Part shown: piece after piece, positions 24,267-33,963 of the stretch
How the letters are laid out: each line of letters begins with the position of its first letter
Position numbering within the stretch: the first letter of the stretch is position 1
Assembly (NCBI GenBank): GCA_009785335.1
Contig: WQWM01000010.1
Coordinates: 1 to 64,000 of the forward strand
Length of the DNA stretch: 64,000 nucleotides
DNA from: Oscillospiraceae bacterium
GTDB taxonomy: Bacteria; Bacillota; Clostridia; Oscillospirales; Acutalibacteraceae
Direction: 5' to 3'
Position numbers and translations under genes: made by a program
Notes under the pieces: model-generated
What the model saw: only the letters and a program-made list of their open reading frames with translations
Database searches by the model: none
What the model was told of the DNA's origin: nothing

Positions 24267-27200
24267 CTATATCTCCACCCAATCACCCAGCCAGAACGAA
24301 TAAATCAGCGTTTGTGCAACTTCGATGCCAAAGCATTGCTGCATCGCGCGGCGATATAGCCGTAGCTGTGCGCCATAGCGTTCGACCAGCGCGGCCATGT
24401 CATCCACGCGGTCGGTCTTGTAGTCGAGCAAAATCAGCGCGCCGTCTTCCTCAAACGCACAGTCAATGATGCCCTGCACGACGATCTCTTCACCCAGTGC
24501 GGCAAAATCATCAAGCAACTCAAGGGCTGGTATAGACATTGTAAACTTTTGCTCACGCAGCAGCGTGGGCGATTTTGCCATGCGGGCCGCGAAATCGCTT
24601 GCAAAGAATCGCTCAAGTTTATCGCGCTCAAGGGCTTTTGCGTCGCGCGCGGTGAGGTAGCCCAGTTGCTCCAGCCGCGCGATTTCGCCAGTTAGGTCAG
24701 CGGCTGCAGCAGCGTAGTCGCAATACTGCAAAAAGGCATGCATGGCACTGCCCCGGTGCGCGGCGGCGATGCCATGCGCGCGGGTGAACGCCGGCCGCTG
24801 CGAAAACGCGAACTGCTCGGCCTGCGCTTGCTCGGTCAATTCGCTCACGGCCTGCTTTGCCGCCAGCTGATTTAATGCGGCGTAAGGATACACATAATCC
24901 AGCCGCTGTTGCACCAGTTTGCGCAGCGATTCATCTGCAGCAGGGCGTTGCATGGCAGGTTCTTCTGCGGCTTGATGATGTTCTTGCGCCTGCGTGATGA
25001 CCACACGCAATTGCTCCGCAGCAGGCAAGGTAATGGTGCTGTCTAGCCCGGCGATATCACGCAACTCGCCAGCACAAGGATGACGCAGCAATGCGGGCAG
25101 CAGCCAGTCGGCATAGCTCTTCGCGCCTTGCACCATGGCAGGCGTAAAGCTCGTGCTGTCAAATGTTGAGGTTGCGGCGGCGGCCAGCAACGCTTTTTCG
25201 GCACTCACATGGCTGCTGAGCATGACTAAGCGATCTTTTGCACGGGTCATGGCAACATACAGCAGGCGCAATTCTTCTGCAAGAGTGCTGCGCTGGATGG
25301 CAGTCTTCACGGCGTGATGCGGCAGCGTTTGCAGGCGGCTGCGATGCTCGGGCTCGGGGCGCTGCAAGCCCAAGCCTGCCTTGGCGTGCAGCAGCAGCGT
25401 TTCACGTGTATCAAGCAAATTAAAGCTCTTGCTGCACTGCGCCAAAATGCACACGGGGAACTCAAGACCCTTGGATTTGTGGATACTCATGATGCGCACC
25501 ACGTCGGCGGTTTCGCTCATCACGTTGGCCGCTAAGAGGCTTTGCTCCTGCTCAATGCGATCGAGGTAACGTAAAAATCCACTGAGGCCCCCAGCGTTGC
25601 GCGCACTGTAATCACGGGCGTAATCGGCTAGGCGCAGCAAATTGGCGCGGCGGCGGGCAGGGGATTTCATCGCCGCAGCAAGGGCAAGCAGGCCGCTATC
25701 CTCCAGCAGCATGCGCACTAAATCGCCCACGGCACACACGGCGGCGAATTCGCGCCACTGGGCCAGCTGTGTGAAAAACGCCACGCACTGTGCATCGCCT
25801 GCATCTGCGGCCGCATGAATCACGTGGTAAATACCCGCAAGCTTGTGCTGTGTGCGCAAGCGCGCCAGATTATCCGGTGAGAAGCCTATCATGGGCGACA
25901 ACAGCAACGCAGTCAGCGGAATGTCTTGCACGGGGTTGTCTACCACGCGTAACAGCGAAAGCAATAGCTGAATCTCACGTGATGCAAACAAGCTTTCGCT
26001 TTGCGCGGCGTAGGCCTGCACCCCCGCGTCTTGCAATGCCTGGGCGTAGACCATGCCGCTGGCTTTGTCGGCCCGCAAGAGGATGCAAATATCACGCGGC
26101 CGCAGGTTTGTGTGGGCGATTTCATTGGCAATCCACCGGGCGATGTGTTGCGCCTCGGCTTGTGCCATGTCATCGCTATATTCCAGCAGGTGCAGCTCGG
26201 CGTCGCAGACGGAAAGCTCGTTGCGGCCACACACCAGCTCTTCGTCGGCGGTGTATTCAATCTCCGCAGCTTGGCGGCGCATGAGTTGGCGAAACGTGAA
26301 GTTGACCGCATCGGTTACACCGGGTTTGCTGCGAAAATTGCACCCCAGCACCACACATGCGGGGTAAGCTTCGCCGTCGTAAGGCGCATAAGTATCACGC
26401 TTTTCGATGAACAACGTGGGGCTGGCCTGGCGAAACCCATAGATGCTTTGTTTAACATCACCAACCATGAACAGGTTGTCGCCATTGCGCGATACCGCGT
26501 GAAACAACTGCCCTTGTGCGGCGTTGATATCCTGATATTCGTCCACCAAAATTTCGCGGTATTGCTCGCCCAGCTGCATGGCAAGCGCAGACTTCGAGCC
26601 GTCTTCGTTGTGCAACAGCTGCAATGCCCAGTGCAAAATATCGCTGAACTCGGCGGCTTGGCGGGCATCTTTTGCAGCATCGCATCGGGCAATGTAGTCC
26701 GCCGTCAACTGCACAAATCGCACTGCAATGGGGGCTAAGGCCTGCATGTCTTCGGCGTGCTCGGCCATGCTGACGCAGCACAGTTTGGTGAGATTCTCCA
26801 GCTGCTTTTTCATGCGCTTGCGGCGTTCTTTGTCTTGGTCGCTGTGGCCTTTTGGCAGCCGTTGATAGGCAACGCTCTGCAATGCCATGCGCAGCTCATC
26901 CCAGCCCTGCAACGCAAGCAAGCCATCAACCAACATCATGTCGCTGTCCAGAAAGCACATGGCGCGGCAATCTTGCAGGATCTCATGAGCGTGACTCAGC
27001 AAAATTTTCAGCCATTGCGCGGTTTTATCTTCAAGCAAGCTTTGCAGCCACGCGGCGGGGTTCGGCGTGGCCAGTGCCATGTTTGCGGTTGCTTGCACGC
27101 GCCGCGCTAGCTTGGTGTCATCACCGGCGAATTCAAGCAGCAGCCCCAGCGCGGTGAAGGCCTCATCTGCCTGCGGCGAGTCGCCGCTCACTGTTCGCGC

Positions 27201-27701
27201 CTTGGCTTTCTCGGGGCAAGAGTTTTCGTTCCCGCGTGAAAATTCCGTATTATTAGCCTTATCATAAGCCGCCTCAAGGGTTTCCTCCATCGCCTGTGCG
27301 CGAATAGCACGCAGCTCGCTGTCGTCCAACAGTCGCAGTTGTGCGGGCAAGCCAGCCGCTGCGCCGTGTTCTTGCACAAGCTTCAGGCAAAAGCTATCGA
27401 TGGTGCAGATATCGGCAAGGGGCAGCAATTGCTGTTGCTTGCGCAGGGCGTGATTGTTAGGCTCTTGCTTGAGCTGCGCAGCAATGGCTTCGTCGATTTT
27501 TGCGCGCATTTGCGCCGCCGCCGCACGCGTGAACGTCACGATGAGTAGTTCATCAGCACGGCAATTTTCTTGCGTGAAATAGCGCAACACGCGCTGCACC
27601 AGCACGGCGGTTTTGCCGCTGCCGGCCGCAGCACTCACCAGCAGGCTGCCCCCGCGAGAGGTGATGGCTTGGTTTTGTTCTGGGGTAGGCTTAAACGCCA
27701 T
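24267..27701 (-). CDS. addA: ATP-dependent helicase/nuclease subunit A
   Basis: AddA is the UvrD-like 3'-5' helicase and nuclease of the AddAB enzyme, which resects double-strand breaks up to a Chi site for RecA loading. The 1144-residue protein begins TPEQNQAITSRGGSLLVSAAAGSGKT (Walker A), has the helicase motifs EILVDEYQDINAAQGQLFHAV and VRIMSIHKSKGLEFPVC, and ends with the RecB-type nuclease block ALILLDYKTDRVDD. It starts at ATG 27701 inside the end of addB with GGAGGTG upstream; the genes overlap by 11 bp. Confidence 0.95.
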   Translation of the reverse strand: MAFKPTPEQNQAITSRGGSLLVSAAAGSGKTAVLVQRVLRYFTQENCRADELLIVTFTRAAAAQMRAKIDEAIAAQLKQEPNNHALRKQQQLLPLADICTIDSFCLKLVQEHGAAAGLPAQLRLLDDSELRAIRAQAMEETLEAAYDKANNTEFSRGNENSCPEKAKARTVSGDSPQADEAFTALGLLLEFAGDDTKLARRVQATANMALATPNPAAWLQSLLEDKTAQWLKILLSHAHEILQDCRAMCFLDSDMMLVDGLLALQGWDELRMALQSVAYQRLPKGHSDQDKERRKRMKKQLENLTKLCCVSMAEHAEDMQALAPIAVRFVQLTADYIARCDAAKDARQAAEFSDILHWALQLLHNEDGSKSALAMQLGEQYREILVDEYQDINAAQGQLFHAVSRNGDNLFMVGDVKQSIYGFRQASPTLFIEKRDTYAPYDGEAYPACVVLGCNFRSKPGVTDAVNFTFRQLMRRQAAEIEYTADEELVCGRNELSVCDAELHLLEYSDDMAQAEAQHIARWIANEIAHTNLRPRDICILLRADKASGMVYAQALQDAGVQAYAAQSESLFASREIQLLLSLLRVVDNPVQDIPLTALLLSPMIGFSPDNLARLRTQHKLAGIYHVIHAAADAGDAQCVAFFTQLAQWREFAAVCAVGDLVRMLLEDSGLLALAAAMKSPARRRANLLRLADYARDYSARNAGGLSGFLRYLDRIEQEQSLLAANVMSETADVVRIMSIHKSKGLEFPVCILAQCSKSFNLLDTRETLLLHAKAGLGLQRPEPEHRSRLQTLPHHAVKTAIQRSTLAEELRLLYVAMTRAKDRLVMLSSHVSAEKALLAAAATSTFDSTSFTPAMVQGAKSYADWLLPALLRHPCAGELRDIAGLDSTITLPAAEQLRVVITQAQEHHQAAEEPAMQRPAADESLRKLVQQRLDYVYPYAALNQLAAKQAVSELTEQAQAEQFAFSQRPAFTRAHGIAAAHRGSAMHAFLQYCDYAAAAADLTGEIARLEQLGYLTARDAKALERDKLERFFASDFAARMAKSPTLLREQKFTMSIPALELLDDFAALGEEIVVQGIIDCAFEEDGALILLDYKTDRVDDMAALVERYGAQLRLYRRAMQQCFGIEVAQTLIYSFWLGDWVEI

Positions 27702-30700
27702 CGGGGTGCACCTCCTTCAGCTGCGTTAAGCTTTCCTCAAACTTTACGCTGGGTATTTCTTTGATCGCGCCGTCGCTTTCGCGCCCGCACACGGCTTGGT
27801 AGTCACACCAATCACAGGCCTCTTGCGCGGGCAGCGCAGGAATCTCACCCTGCCGCAGGCTGTGCACAATATCATCCAGCACACGGTGGATTTCCCGCTG
27901 CACACGCGCCCAGTCTTCTTGCAGCATCACGGGCAGCTTATGCGGATTTTCATCGGGGGCGATCAAAAAACCGTCGGGTTTGCCCTGCGTGAATTTCTCC
28001 CGTGCGATTTCCTCCGCGCTGCGGTCACGCTTGGCGGCATTGAGCGGCGGATCTTTGGCGGGCTGAATCATCACGCCTGCAGGGGCAGCGCTTTTGTAGC
28101 CATTTTGCTGCAGCGCAAGCAGATATACCGGCAGTTGCAGGCCAAGCCCATGCGAAAGCTCACCCAGGTTGAATTTACGGCTGCCGGTTTTGTAGTCCAC
28201 CACGCGCAACACACGCTGGCCGTTGAATTCCGCGCAGTCCACGCGGTCGGCGGTGCCGCCAAGCCGCAGGCTGCTGCCGTCGCTCAGCTGCACGCGATAG
28301 GGTTGCACAGCACTGTCCGGTGCTATCCTAAGTTCACAGGCAATTGGCCGAAATGCACTATCACGGAATTGTGCTACCACGCGCTCGAACACACTCGCTG
28401 CAATGCCGCGCAAACGATTAAATAAGTAAGTTACCCGCGCGGGCAATTCGGCAGGAAAATGCTCGGCAGCATAGTCATCTAGCTCGGCGTTGACCAATTC
28501 AGCACGCGCACTTGGTGTCATGTTTAATAATTCATCACAGCCGTAACAGGTAAATAGGCGCTCAAACAGCCAGTGCAAAATGTCGCCGCGCAGCAGGGGA
28601 TTGTAGTCCACGCTGTTGCGTGCAGTTGCCTTTAGGCCATACTGGCAGTAATACGCAAAGGGGCAGCGGGCATAGCTTTCTACCCGCGATGGAGAGAGGT
28701 AGTTTACCCCGCCAAACAAAGCCGTGGCAGTTGCTGAGTCTGTCATGCGCAGACTATCAGGTTTTTCACGTGCAGTGCGTTGCAGGGCCGCCAAGCGCGG
28801 CGCATAGTGCGCGTGTGCACTGAAATAGTCATGCAGCGCGGCGTATAGCGCACTTTGTTTGGGCTGTTCCTCACACAACAGCGCAAAGGCTGCACTGTGC
28901 CCATGCAGTTTATCTTCGGGTGGCAGGAAAGCGGCATCTTGCACCTGCACGGCAGGAAAGTCTTCGCGCAATTGGCGCAGCACCGGGGAGGGTGCCAACT
29001 CATCGCCGCTGCTGGTGCGCAATGCCCAGCTGATGTGCAGCTGCTCTCGTGCAGCCGTTAATGTGCGATAGACCACCATGCGCTCCATGGCCAGCTGCTG
29101 TGGGGCGTTGTCCTGCATGCGCAGCCCCAGCGCGGTGAGTGCAGCGCGGTCACGGTCGCCCACTAGGCTGTTTTTGGCAGGCAGCTGCGGAAACACGCCC
29201 TCATTCATGCCCAGCACAAACACTGCCTTGGGTGAATTCAATCTCACACGTTCTGCCGAACCAAAGGTCACGGCATCCAAGCTTTGCGGCAGCTGCCCAA
29301 GCGTTTGCTGCTGCAGGATTAGCCCAAACAGTCCGCAGAAGCGCGCTGCACCAACCGGCTGCTCGCCTAGGCCATCGGCCAGTTGATCCAACAATTCCAT
29401 CAGCAGCTCCCAAATGCGCGAGAGCTCTTGTGCTTGCGGCGGCGGCAGGGTGGCACGCAGTTTCTTTAATCCAACAGGAATATGCGCGTCTTGCAATAGT
29501 TTATCTACAGCTTGTGCACCCGCAAGCCCAGTGCAGTCACGCAGGCTTTCGCGAAAAGCTTGCAGCGGCGCAACGACTAGGTCACGCAGGCGATTCAGCT
29601 TGGCCAGCAGCAGATCGCTGTGCTGGTTTTCGCTTTGCCCAAGGCCTTTGGGGTGCGCCGTCCACTCAGTTAACCAGCGATTGCCCTGCACCCGCCACAA
29701 CAGTGCATATTCTTCAAGCAGGGCGATGTCTTCGTCGTCCAATTGCGATAACCCAGTCTTCAGCCAGCGCATCACGGCATCGGCGGTGAAACCATGCTGC
29801 GCGATATCAAGCGCGGCGGCCACCATGCGCATCAGTGGTTGCGCGGCCACTGGCTGGCGGCGGTCCTCAAACAACGGCACGCCTGCGCGGCGCAACGCGG
29901 CGAACATGGGCTGCTCGTAGCTATCGCTGTTGCGGGCAACAATGGCGATGTCGCGGCAGCGCAAGCCCTCCCGCAGCAGCGATTTCACCTGTGCGGCAAC
30001 CAGCGAGCACTCTGCTTCCACGTCTTCACAAACAGTCAGGCGAAGCATTTCTTCGTGCAGCGGCCGATATTCTATATCGCAGGTGATGGGCACCTTTACG
30101 CGCACATCTGCCTGTTGCGCCAAGCTACGCAATTCAGCATAAGTACGCTGTGTGTGCTCAAATGTGTCGTCAAGTTTATCAAAGCAAAGCGTGACATAAA
30201 CGGCTTCGCTGTGCTCCATCACGCGCTGCAAAATGCGCAGCTCCTGCGGCGTGAAGCCCATGAAAGAATCAATGGCTATCACGCGGCCATGAAAAAACGC
30301 ACGGCCTTCAGGTGTGTCTAAAGCCTCAAGTAGTCCTTGTAATGCGTCACAGTGCCCGCCGAACTGTGTGTGCAGCACAGCGTCATAGGCCTGCATAATT
30401 TCGCCCAGTTCGCGCAGTTTGGGTTGGTTGAGCGAAAGCGCAGCGGCATAAAATGCCTGCGGCGTGGTGCCTGCCATGCTCAACTCGTTGCGCAAACGCA
30501 GTAACCCGGGTAGCATACGCTCGTTTGCGCGGGCGAACATGTCCAGCTTGTCACGCACAGCTTCTATGGCCAGATGCATGGCGATGGTACACTGCGCATC
30601 AGTCAGATTCACGCGCCCGCCACGCCCGCCGCATGCGCGAAACAGGCTGTCCGCCAGCCGCGTAAAACTCAGCACCTCCACGGCCTGGGCATCACGCGAG

Positions 30701-30858
30701 CCAAGCAACGCCAGCAACGCACGCTCGTGATTGAACGAATCCTGCTCGGGCACCAGCAAAATAACATCGCGCCGCCCCGCCTGCACGAAATCACGCAGCA
30801 GGTTGTGTAAATATGTTGTTTTTCCTGTGCCTGCCTTGCCTAAGATAAGTTGTAGCAT
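27691..30858 (-). CDS. addB: ATP-dependent helicase/deoxyribonuclease subunit B
   Basis: AddB is the Chi-recognising partner of AddA, with a degenerate helicase and an active nuclease domain. The 1055-residue protein has a Walker A motif GKAGTGKT at 8-15. Its nuclease domain holds VVDYKTGSR and the four cysteines of the expected [4Fe-4S] cluster: one in YARCPFAYYCQYG and three in CDWCDYQAVCGRE near the C-terminus. The start codon at 30858 is preceded by GGAGCCCTC. Transcription probably begins from the promoter at 31055-31083, giving a leader that includes family C and A repeats. Confidence 0.95.
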   Translation of the reverse strand: MLQLILGKAGTGKTTYLHNLLRDFVQAGRRDVILLVPEQDSFNHERALLALLGSRDAQAVEVLSFTRLADSLFRACGGRGGRVNLTDAQCTIAMHLAIEAVRDKLDMFARANERMLPGLLRLRNELSMAGTTPQAFYAAALSLNQPKLRELGEIMQAYDAVLHTQFGGHCDALQGLLEALDTPEGRAFFHGRVIAIDSFMGFTPQELRILQRVMEHSEAVYVTLCFDKLDDTFEHTQRTYAELRSLAQQADVRVKVPITCDIEYRPLHEEMLRLTVCEDVEAECSLVAAQVKSLLREGLRCRDIAIVARNSDSYEQPMFAALRRAGVPLFEDRRQPVAAQPLMRMVAAALDIAQHGFTADAVMRWLKTGLSQLDDEDIALLEEYALLWRVQGNRWLTEWTAHPKGLGQSENQHSDLLLAKLNRLRDLVVAPLQAFRESLRDCTGLAGAQAVDKLLQDAHIPVGLKKLRATLPPPQAQELSRIWELLMELLDQLADGLGEQPVGAARFCGLFGLILQQQTLGQLPQSLDAVTFGSAERVRLNSPKAVFVLGMNEGVFPQLPAKNSLVGDRDRAALTALGLRMQDNAPQQLAMERMVVYRTLTAAREQLHISWALRTSSGDELAPSPVLRQLREDFPAVQVQDAAFLPPEDKLHGHSAAFALLCEEQPKQSALYAALHDYFSAHAHYAPRLAALQRTAREKPDSLRMTDSATATALFGGVNYLSPSRVESYARCPFAYYCQYGLKATARNSVDYNPLLRGDILHWLFERLFTCYGCDELLNMTPSARAELVNAELDDYAAEHFPAELPARVTYLFNRLRGIAASVFERVVAQFRDSAFRPIACELRIAPDSAVQPYRVQLSDGSSLRLGGTADRVDCAEFNGQRVLRVVDYKTGSRKFNLGELSHGLGLQLPVYLLALQQNGYKSAAPAGVMIQPAKDPPLNAAKRDRSAEEIAREKFTQGKPDGFLIAPDENPHKLPVMLQEDWARVQREIHRVLDDIVHSLRQGEIPALPAQEACDWCDYQAVCGRESDGAIKEIPSVKFEESLTQLKEVHPDGV

Positions 30859-30874
30859 GAGGGCTCCTATTCTT

Positions 30875-31008
30875 GTTCTTTTTTTGCAAAAAAAGAACCA
30901 AAAAAACCTATGCCGCTTCGCGGTGGATTCTTATAAAAATGTGTAGATGTTGCCAAAGGCTCCACCGCTTGCGGGGGAGCTGGCACGCGTAGCGTGACTG
31001 AGGGGGCA
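30875..31008 (-). repeat. Family A plus family C repeat in the addB leader
   Basis: The A element (30875-30931) has the palindrome GTTCTTTTTTT/AAAAAAAGAAC next to CCGCTTCGCGGTGG. It is joined by GTGTAGATGTTGCCAA to a C element (30958-31008) with CCACCGC-TT-GCGGGGGAGCTGGC, hairpin ACGC-GTA-GCGT, GACTGAGGGGG. No gene is seen in this 275 bp gap. Confidence 0.85.
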
Positions 31009-31054
31009 CCACGCGTATCAGCGAGAAGGCTCATGGAGCAATTACTATATCTTC

Positions 31055-31083
31055 ATTATACAACAATCCCTGAAAATTTGCAA
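31055..31083 (-). promoter_or_regulatory. Promoter of addBA
   Basis: On the minus strand TTGCAA, 17 bp, TATAAT. It lies about 195 bp before addB, so the leader carries the repeats at 30875-31008. Confidence 0.7.
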
Positions 31084-31133
31084 GAAAAATCACCCTCCGC
31101 TTACAGCAGAAGGTGAAAATATTCAATTACGCA

Positions 31134-31829
31134 TTAGGCAAGGTTGGTGGTGCGGCGATAAGTGGCCGCGATGCGGAAGTCGCTGGTGAAGAATTCCACC
31201 AAGGGCACAACAATGGCCATGTCATAGCTAAAGTCCGCGCTGACGATTTCAAGGGTTTGGGCATCCACGCGCAGTTGCACGCGCGGGTTTTCATAACGCA
31301 CTTGCACAGCTGCCGTGCCCAATGCGCCAATCACGGGTCCCAACACGGGTATTCCGTTGAAAATAACGTTGAGAATATCCGTCACTTGCGCGCCCAACAC
31401 GCCAATGGTGCGGCCAACTGAGCCCTCGTTTGATGCACCGGTGATGCCATCCACTTGCGCGCGCGGCACCAGTGTAACGACCAAAGTGCGGCCGTTGTTG
31501 TGAGTTTCGGCGCGAGCACTCGCTAGGTCTGCGGGCGTGATAGCCGCGGGGTTGCCGGGCAGTCCAGTGCTATTGTCGCCGTCAACCAGCAGCGCCATGT
31601 CGATGATCTGGCGCAGGTTGGCGGGCACAATGGCGGGGTATTCGGTTACGTTCATCACGCGGCGCAGGTCAAGGTTTTGGTTGGCGTTGGCAATGTTGCG
31701 ATAAATCGCAAGCACTTGCGCGGGGTCGGTCACTACATTGGTGGGGCGCGACCAGGGCATAATCATGTGCCCCCAGTTGCTGAATAGAGATACGATGGCC
31801 ATCACAATGGCAATGATGGATTGAAGCAT
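31134..31829 (-). CDS. Hypothetical secreted or membrane-anchored protein, last of a four-gene cluster
   Basis: A 231-residue protein with an N-terminal hydrophobic helix (MLQSIIAIVMAIVSLFSNWG) but no lipobox. The rest is a soluble domain with PAQVLAIYRNIANANQNLDL near the start and VRYENPRVQLRVDAQTLEIVSADFSYDMAIVV near the end. The order of elements (a short helical block, an alternating middle, then a two-strand segment mentioning a remembered value) mirrors the three lipoproteins upstream at 32070-34872, although identity is low. It may be a truncated or diverged relative. No known domain was recognised. Confidence 0.65.
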   Translation of the reverse strand: MLQSIIAIVMAIVSLFSNWGHMIMPWSRPTNVVTDPAQVLAIYRNIANANQNLDLRRVMNVTEYPAIVPANLRQIIDMALLVDGDNSTGLPGNPAAITPADLASARAETHNNGRTLVVTLVPRAQVDGITGASNEGSVGRTIGVLGAQVTDILNVIFNGIPVLGPVIGALGTAAVQVRYENPRVQLRVDAQTLEIVSADFSYDMAIVVPLVEFFTSDFRIAATYRRTTNLA

Positions 31830-31946
31830 GGCGTTTTTCTCGCTTTCGTCATTTAAGATTTGTTAACCCTTTACTCCTCTTTGTCGCGTTGTGTGCGAGA
31901 ATTCCTCAGCCTAATTTTGGTTTTAGTGAAATAATTTGTCACTGTG

Positions 31947-32056
31947 CCCCCCCCCCCCCAAGGAGGGGAATAAGGCTTGTTTCTTATTCTCTCATCAATC
32001 ATCCACCGCGAAGCGGCATAGGTTTTTTTGGTTACTTTTTTTGCAAAAAAAGTAAC
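31947..32056 (+). repeat. Poly-C tract and family A repeat
   Basis: A run of 14 C residues (31947-31960) is followed by AAGGAGGGGAATAAGGCTTG, a remnant also seen near 39615. A full family A element (32001-32056) comes next: CCACCGCGAAGCGG then the palindrome GTTACTTTTTTT/AAAAAAAGTAAC. No gene is seen between 31830 and 32069. Confidence 0.8.
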
Positions 32057-32069
32057 ACAATCCCCGCAT

Positions 32070-32924
32070 CTACCAGTTAAAGTTCGTGTAGTAGTGCCGC
32101 ACGGTGTAGGAAAGCGCGGCATCGGTGCGCAGCGGGCCGATTGCGACATCACGTGCCGTGGCAGAAACCACAAAGCCGCTGCGGGCTTCCATCACTCGGC
32201 CTTGCTCGTTGAGTATGACAGTGGCAAAGCCGCCGTGGTGACGCAAGCTGGTGTTGGCCGCGCTCACTTGCACAATTTCCACGCCGCCGAGGGTTTGGTC
32301 AATCACTTGTTGGGGCGTGAATGTGACTTGCACACGGTCGTTGTGCTCTTCACGCACATGCACGGTAATCACCCAGCCCTGGCCGCTTGCCACGGTTTCA
32401 ATGGCTTCAATGTCGTCCATCGTCAGCTCTGAGGCATTGGTGTCGGCCGAGAAAAACTCCCCGGTGTTGTTTTGCCCGCGCGAGATGCGTGTGGTCACCC
32501 ATTCAGCAGGGGGCAACTGTTGCTGCAAAATCGGGTTGAGTGCAGGCATCGCAAGGCCTGCCATGCCGCTGGCACTCACGCGGCCCATCACAATGCGGCT
32601 ACGGCGCGAAAACGCCGGACGCTCCAGACGCACATCGTTGGCCGCTTGATTGAACACATGCAACTGAGCGGCTTCGCTCAGCTCGTGCAGATTATCCGGC
32701 AGAGCGGCGGTGTCGATGGGCGGCAGGGGTTCGGCGGGCAGGGTAGTGACTTGCATTTGCATTTGCTCTGTGGCGGGTTCGAGTAGGGTTGTGGTTTCAT
32801 CCAGGGTGGTCGCCAGTTGTGTGGTGTAACCCGCTGCAGGGATATCATGTGCGGGCTGTGCGCGGCAACCTGTGAGAACAATGGCTGTTGCTAAAATTAC
32901 AATGGGTAAAATAATTTTTTTCAT
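32070..32924 (-). CDS. Putative lipoprotein of a local paralogous family
   Basis: A 284-residue protein with a type II signal peptide ending in the lipobox VLTGC, then a threonine-rich linker and a folded domain. It shares with the next two genes the motif LPDNLHELSEAAQLHVFNQAANDVRLERPAF followed by RRSR, a central VITVHVREEHN strand, a GGFATVILNEQGRVMEARSGF hairpin, and the C-terminal ending YYTNFNW. It should be anchored to the outer face of the cytoplasmic membrane. I do not recognise the family; nothing suggests an enzyme. The ATG at 32924 with GGAGG upstream is preferred over an adjoining TTG. Confidence 0.75.
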   Translation of the reverse strand: MKKIILPIVILATAIVLTGCRAQPAHDIPAAGYTTQLATTLDETTTLLEPATEQMQMQVTTLPAEPLPPIDTAALPDNLHELSEAAQLHVFNQAANDVRLERPAFSRRSRIVMGRVSASGMAGLAMPALNPILQQQLPPAEWVTTRISRGQNNTGEFFSADTNASELTMDDIEAIETVASGQGWVITVHVREEHNDRVQVTFTPQQVIDQTLGGVEIVQVSAANTSLRHHGGFATVILNEQGRVMEARSGFVVSATARDVAIGPLRTDAALSYTVRHYYTNFNW

Positions 32925-32995
32925 CAATAAACCTCCAGTGCGTTTAGTGTATCACACCGGAGGTAGCTTATGCTGTTGTGCAACGCTTCAAAAAC

Positions 32996-33916
32996 TTACC
33001 AACCAAAGTTGCTGTAGGTCCAGCGGCTGGTTTGCAAAGCCGTTACATTGGTGCCAACGCTGAGGATACCAACGCCAATGCGTGCGCTGTCAATTTGTGC
33101 GTTCACATCAAAGCCGTTGGCTGCTTCGATAATTTGCCCTTGCGGGTTCACAACCACCCAGGCAAAGCCGTTGTGGTAACGTACGTTTGCGTTGTTGGGG
33201 TCACCGGTCACCGGTGCATCGTCAACGATGGAAGCAATGATTTCCTCACGGGTTTGGATAGAAGCAATGCGTCCGTGATGGCTAACGAAGTGTTGCGGGT
33301 TGTTTTCTTCGCGCACACGCACTTCAATGCGCCAATTGTTGCCTTGGCGCGTGGAGGTGATGCGTGCGATGTCTTGTGCACGCAGGTTGGAGCCAAAGTT
33401 GGGCGAGTTGCTCATCCAATAATATTGGTTCTCTTGGCCGCGTGCGCGCACACGAGTTTCGGGGTCGCCGGGCATCAAGCGGTTTACAATACCGTTAATA
33501 ATTCCCTGCACAGCGCTCACAGCACCGGTGAAGTTCAGGCTTTCAATGCGCAATGTTTGCACTTGGGTGTGGCCGGGGCGTTCACGGTGCACACGATTGA
33601 CTACGCGGTTGAAGTATTCCAGTTGTTCTGCTTGGCTCAATTGGTTGAGGTTATCGGGCGGCAGATATGGATCAGCCGGTTCGGTTGTTGCTGCTTCCGT
33701 GGTCGTGGTCTCAACCGTTGTGGTGGTTTCGTCGACAGGCTCGGTTGTTTCTTCGTTGTCGTTGCCCTCTGCGGTGTACTCATCTGTAGTATAGTATATT
33801 GTGGTGGAATCATTGTCGTTGTCATTGTCATTGTTGTTGCGGTTGCAAGCGGTGAGCACAACCCCTAGGCTAACAATCATGGCGATGGCAGCAATGAGCG
33901 CAAGAACTTTCTTCAT
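32996..33916 (-). CDS. Putative lipoprotein of a local paralogous family
   Basis: A 306-residue protein with signal peptide MKKVLALIAAIAMIVSLGVV and lipobox LTAC, followed by a long Asn/Asp- and Thr/Glu-rich linker (residues 22-80) of the kind that spans a thick wall. The domain begins LPPDNLNQLSQAEQLEYFNRVVNRVHRERPGH and ends WTYSNFGW. The strand IEVRVREENNPQHFVSHHGRI matches the other members. The start at ATG 33916 has AGGAGGAG upstream. The signal peptide is nearly identical to that of the gene at 33964, showing recent duplication. Function unknown. Confidence 0.78.
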   Translation of the reverse strand: MKKVLALIAAIAMIVSLGVVLTACNRNNNDNDNDNDSTTIYYTTDEYTAEGNDNEETTEPVDETTTTVETTTTEAATTEPADPYLPPDNLNQLSQAEQLEYFNRVVNRVHRERPGHTQVQTLRIESLNFTGAVSAVQGIINGIVNRLMPGDPETRVRARGQENQYYWMSNSPNFGSNLRAQDIARITSTRQGNNWRIEVRVREENNPQHFVSHHGRIASIQTREEIIASIVDDAPVTGDPNNANVRYHNGFAWVVVNPQGQIIEAANGFDVNAQIDSARIGVGILSVGTNVTALQTSRWTYSNFGW

Positions 33917-33963
33917 GTGGCTTTCTCCTCCTAATATTGTGGTGAACAAAATCTAAAGGTTAA

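Noticed and set aside
31947-31960. Poly-C tract of 14 as a phase-variation switch
   Set aside because: It lies in an intergenic repeat remnant, outside any real gene and not between recognisable promoter elements. Its exact length is also prone to sequencing error.
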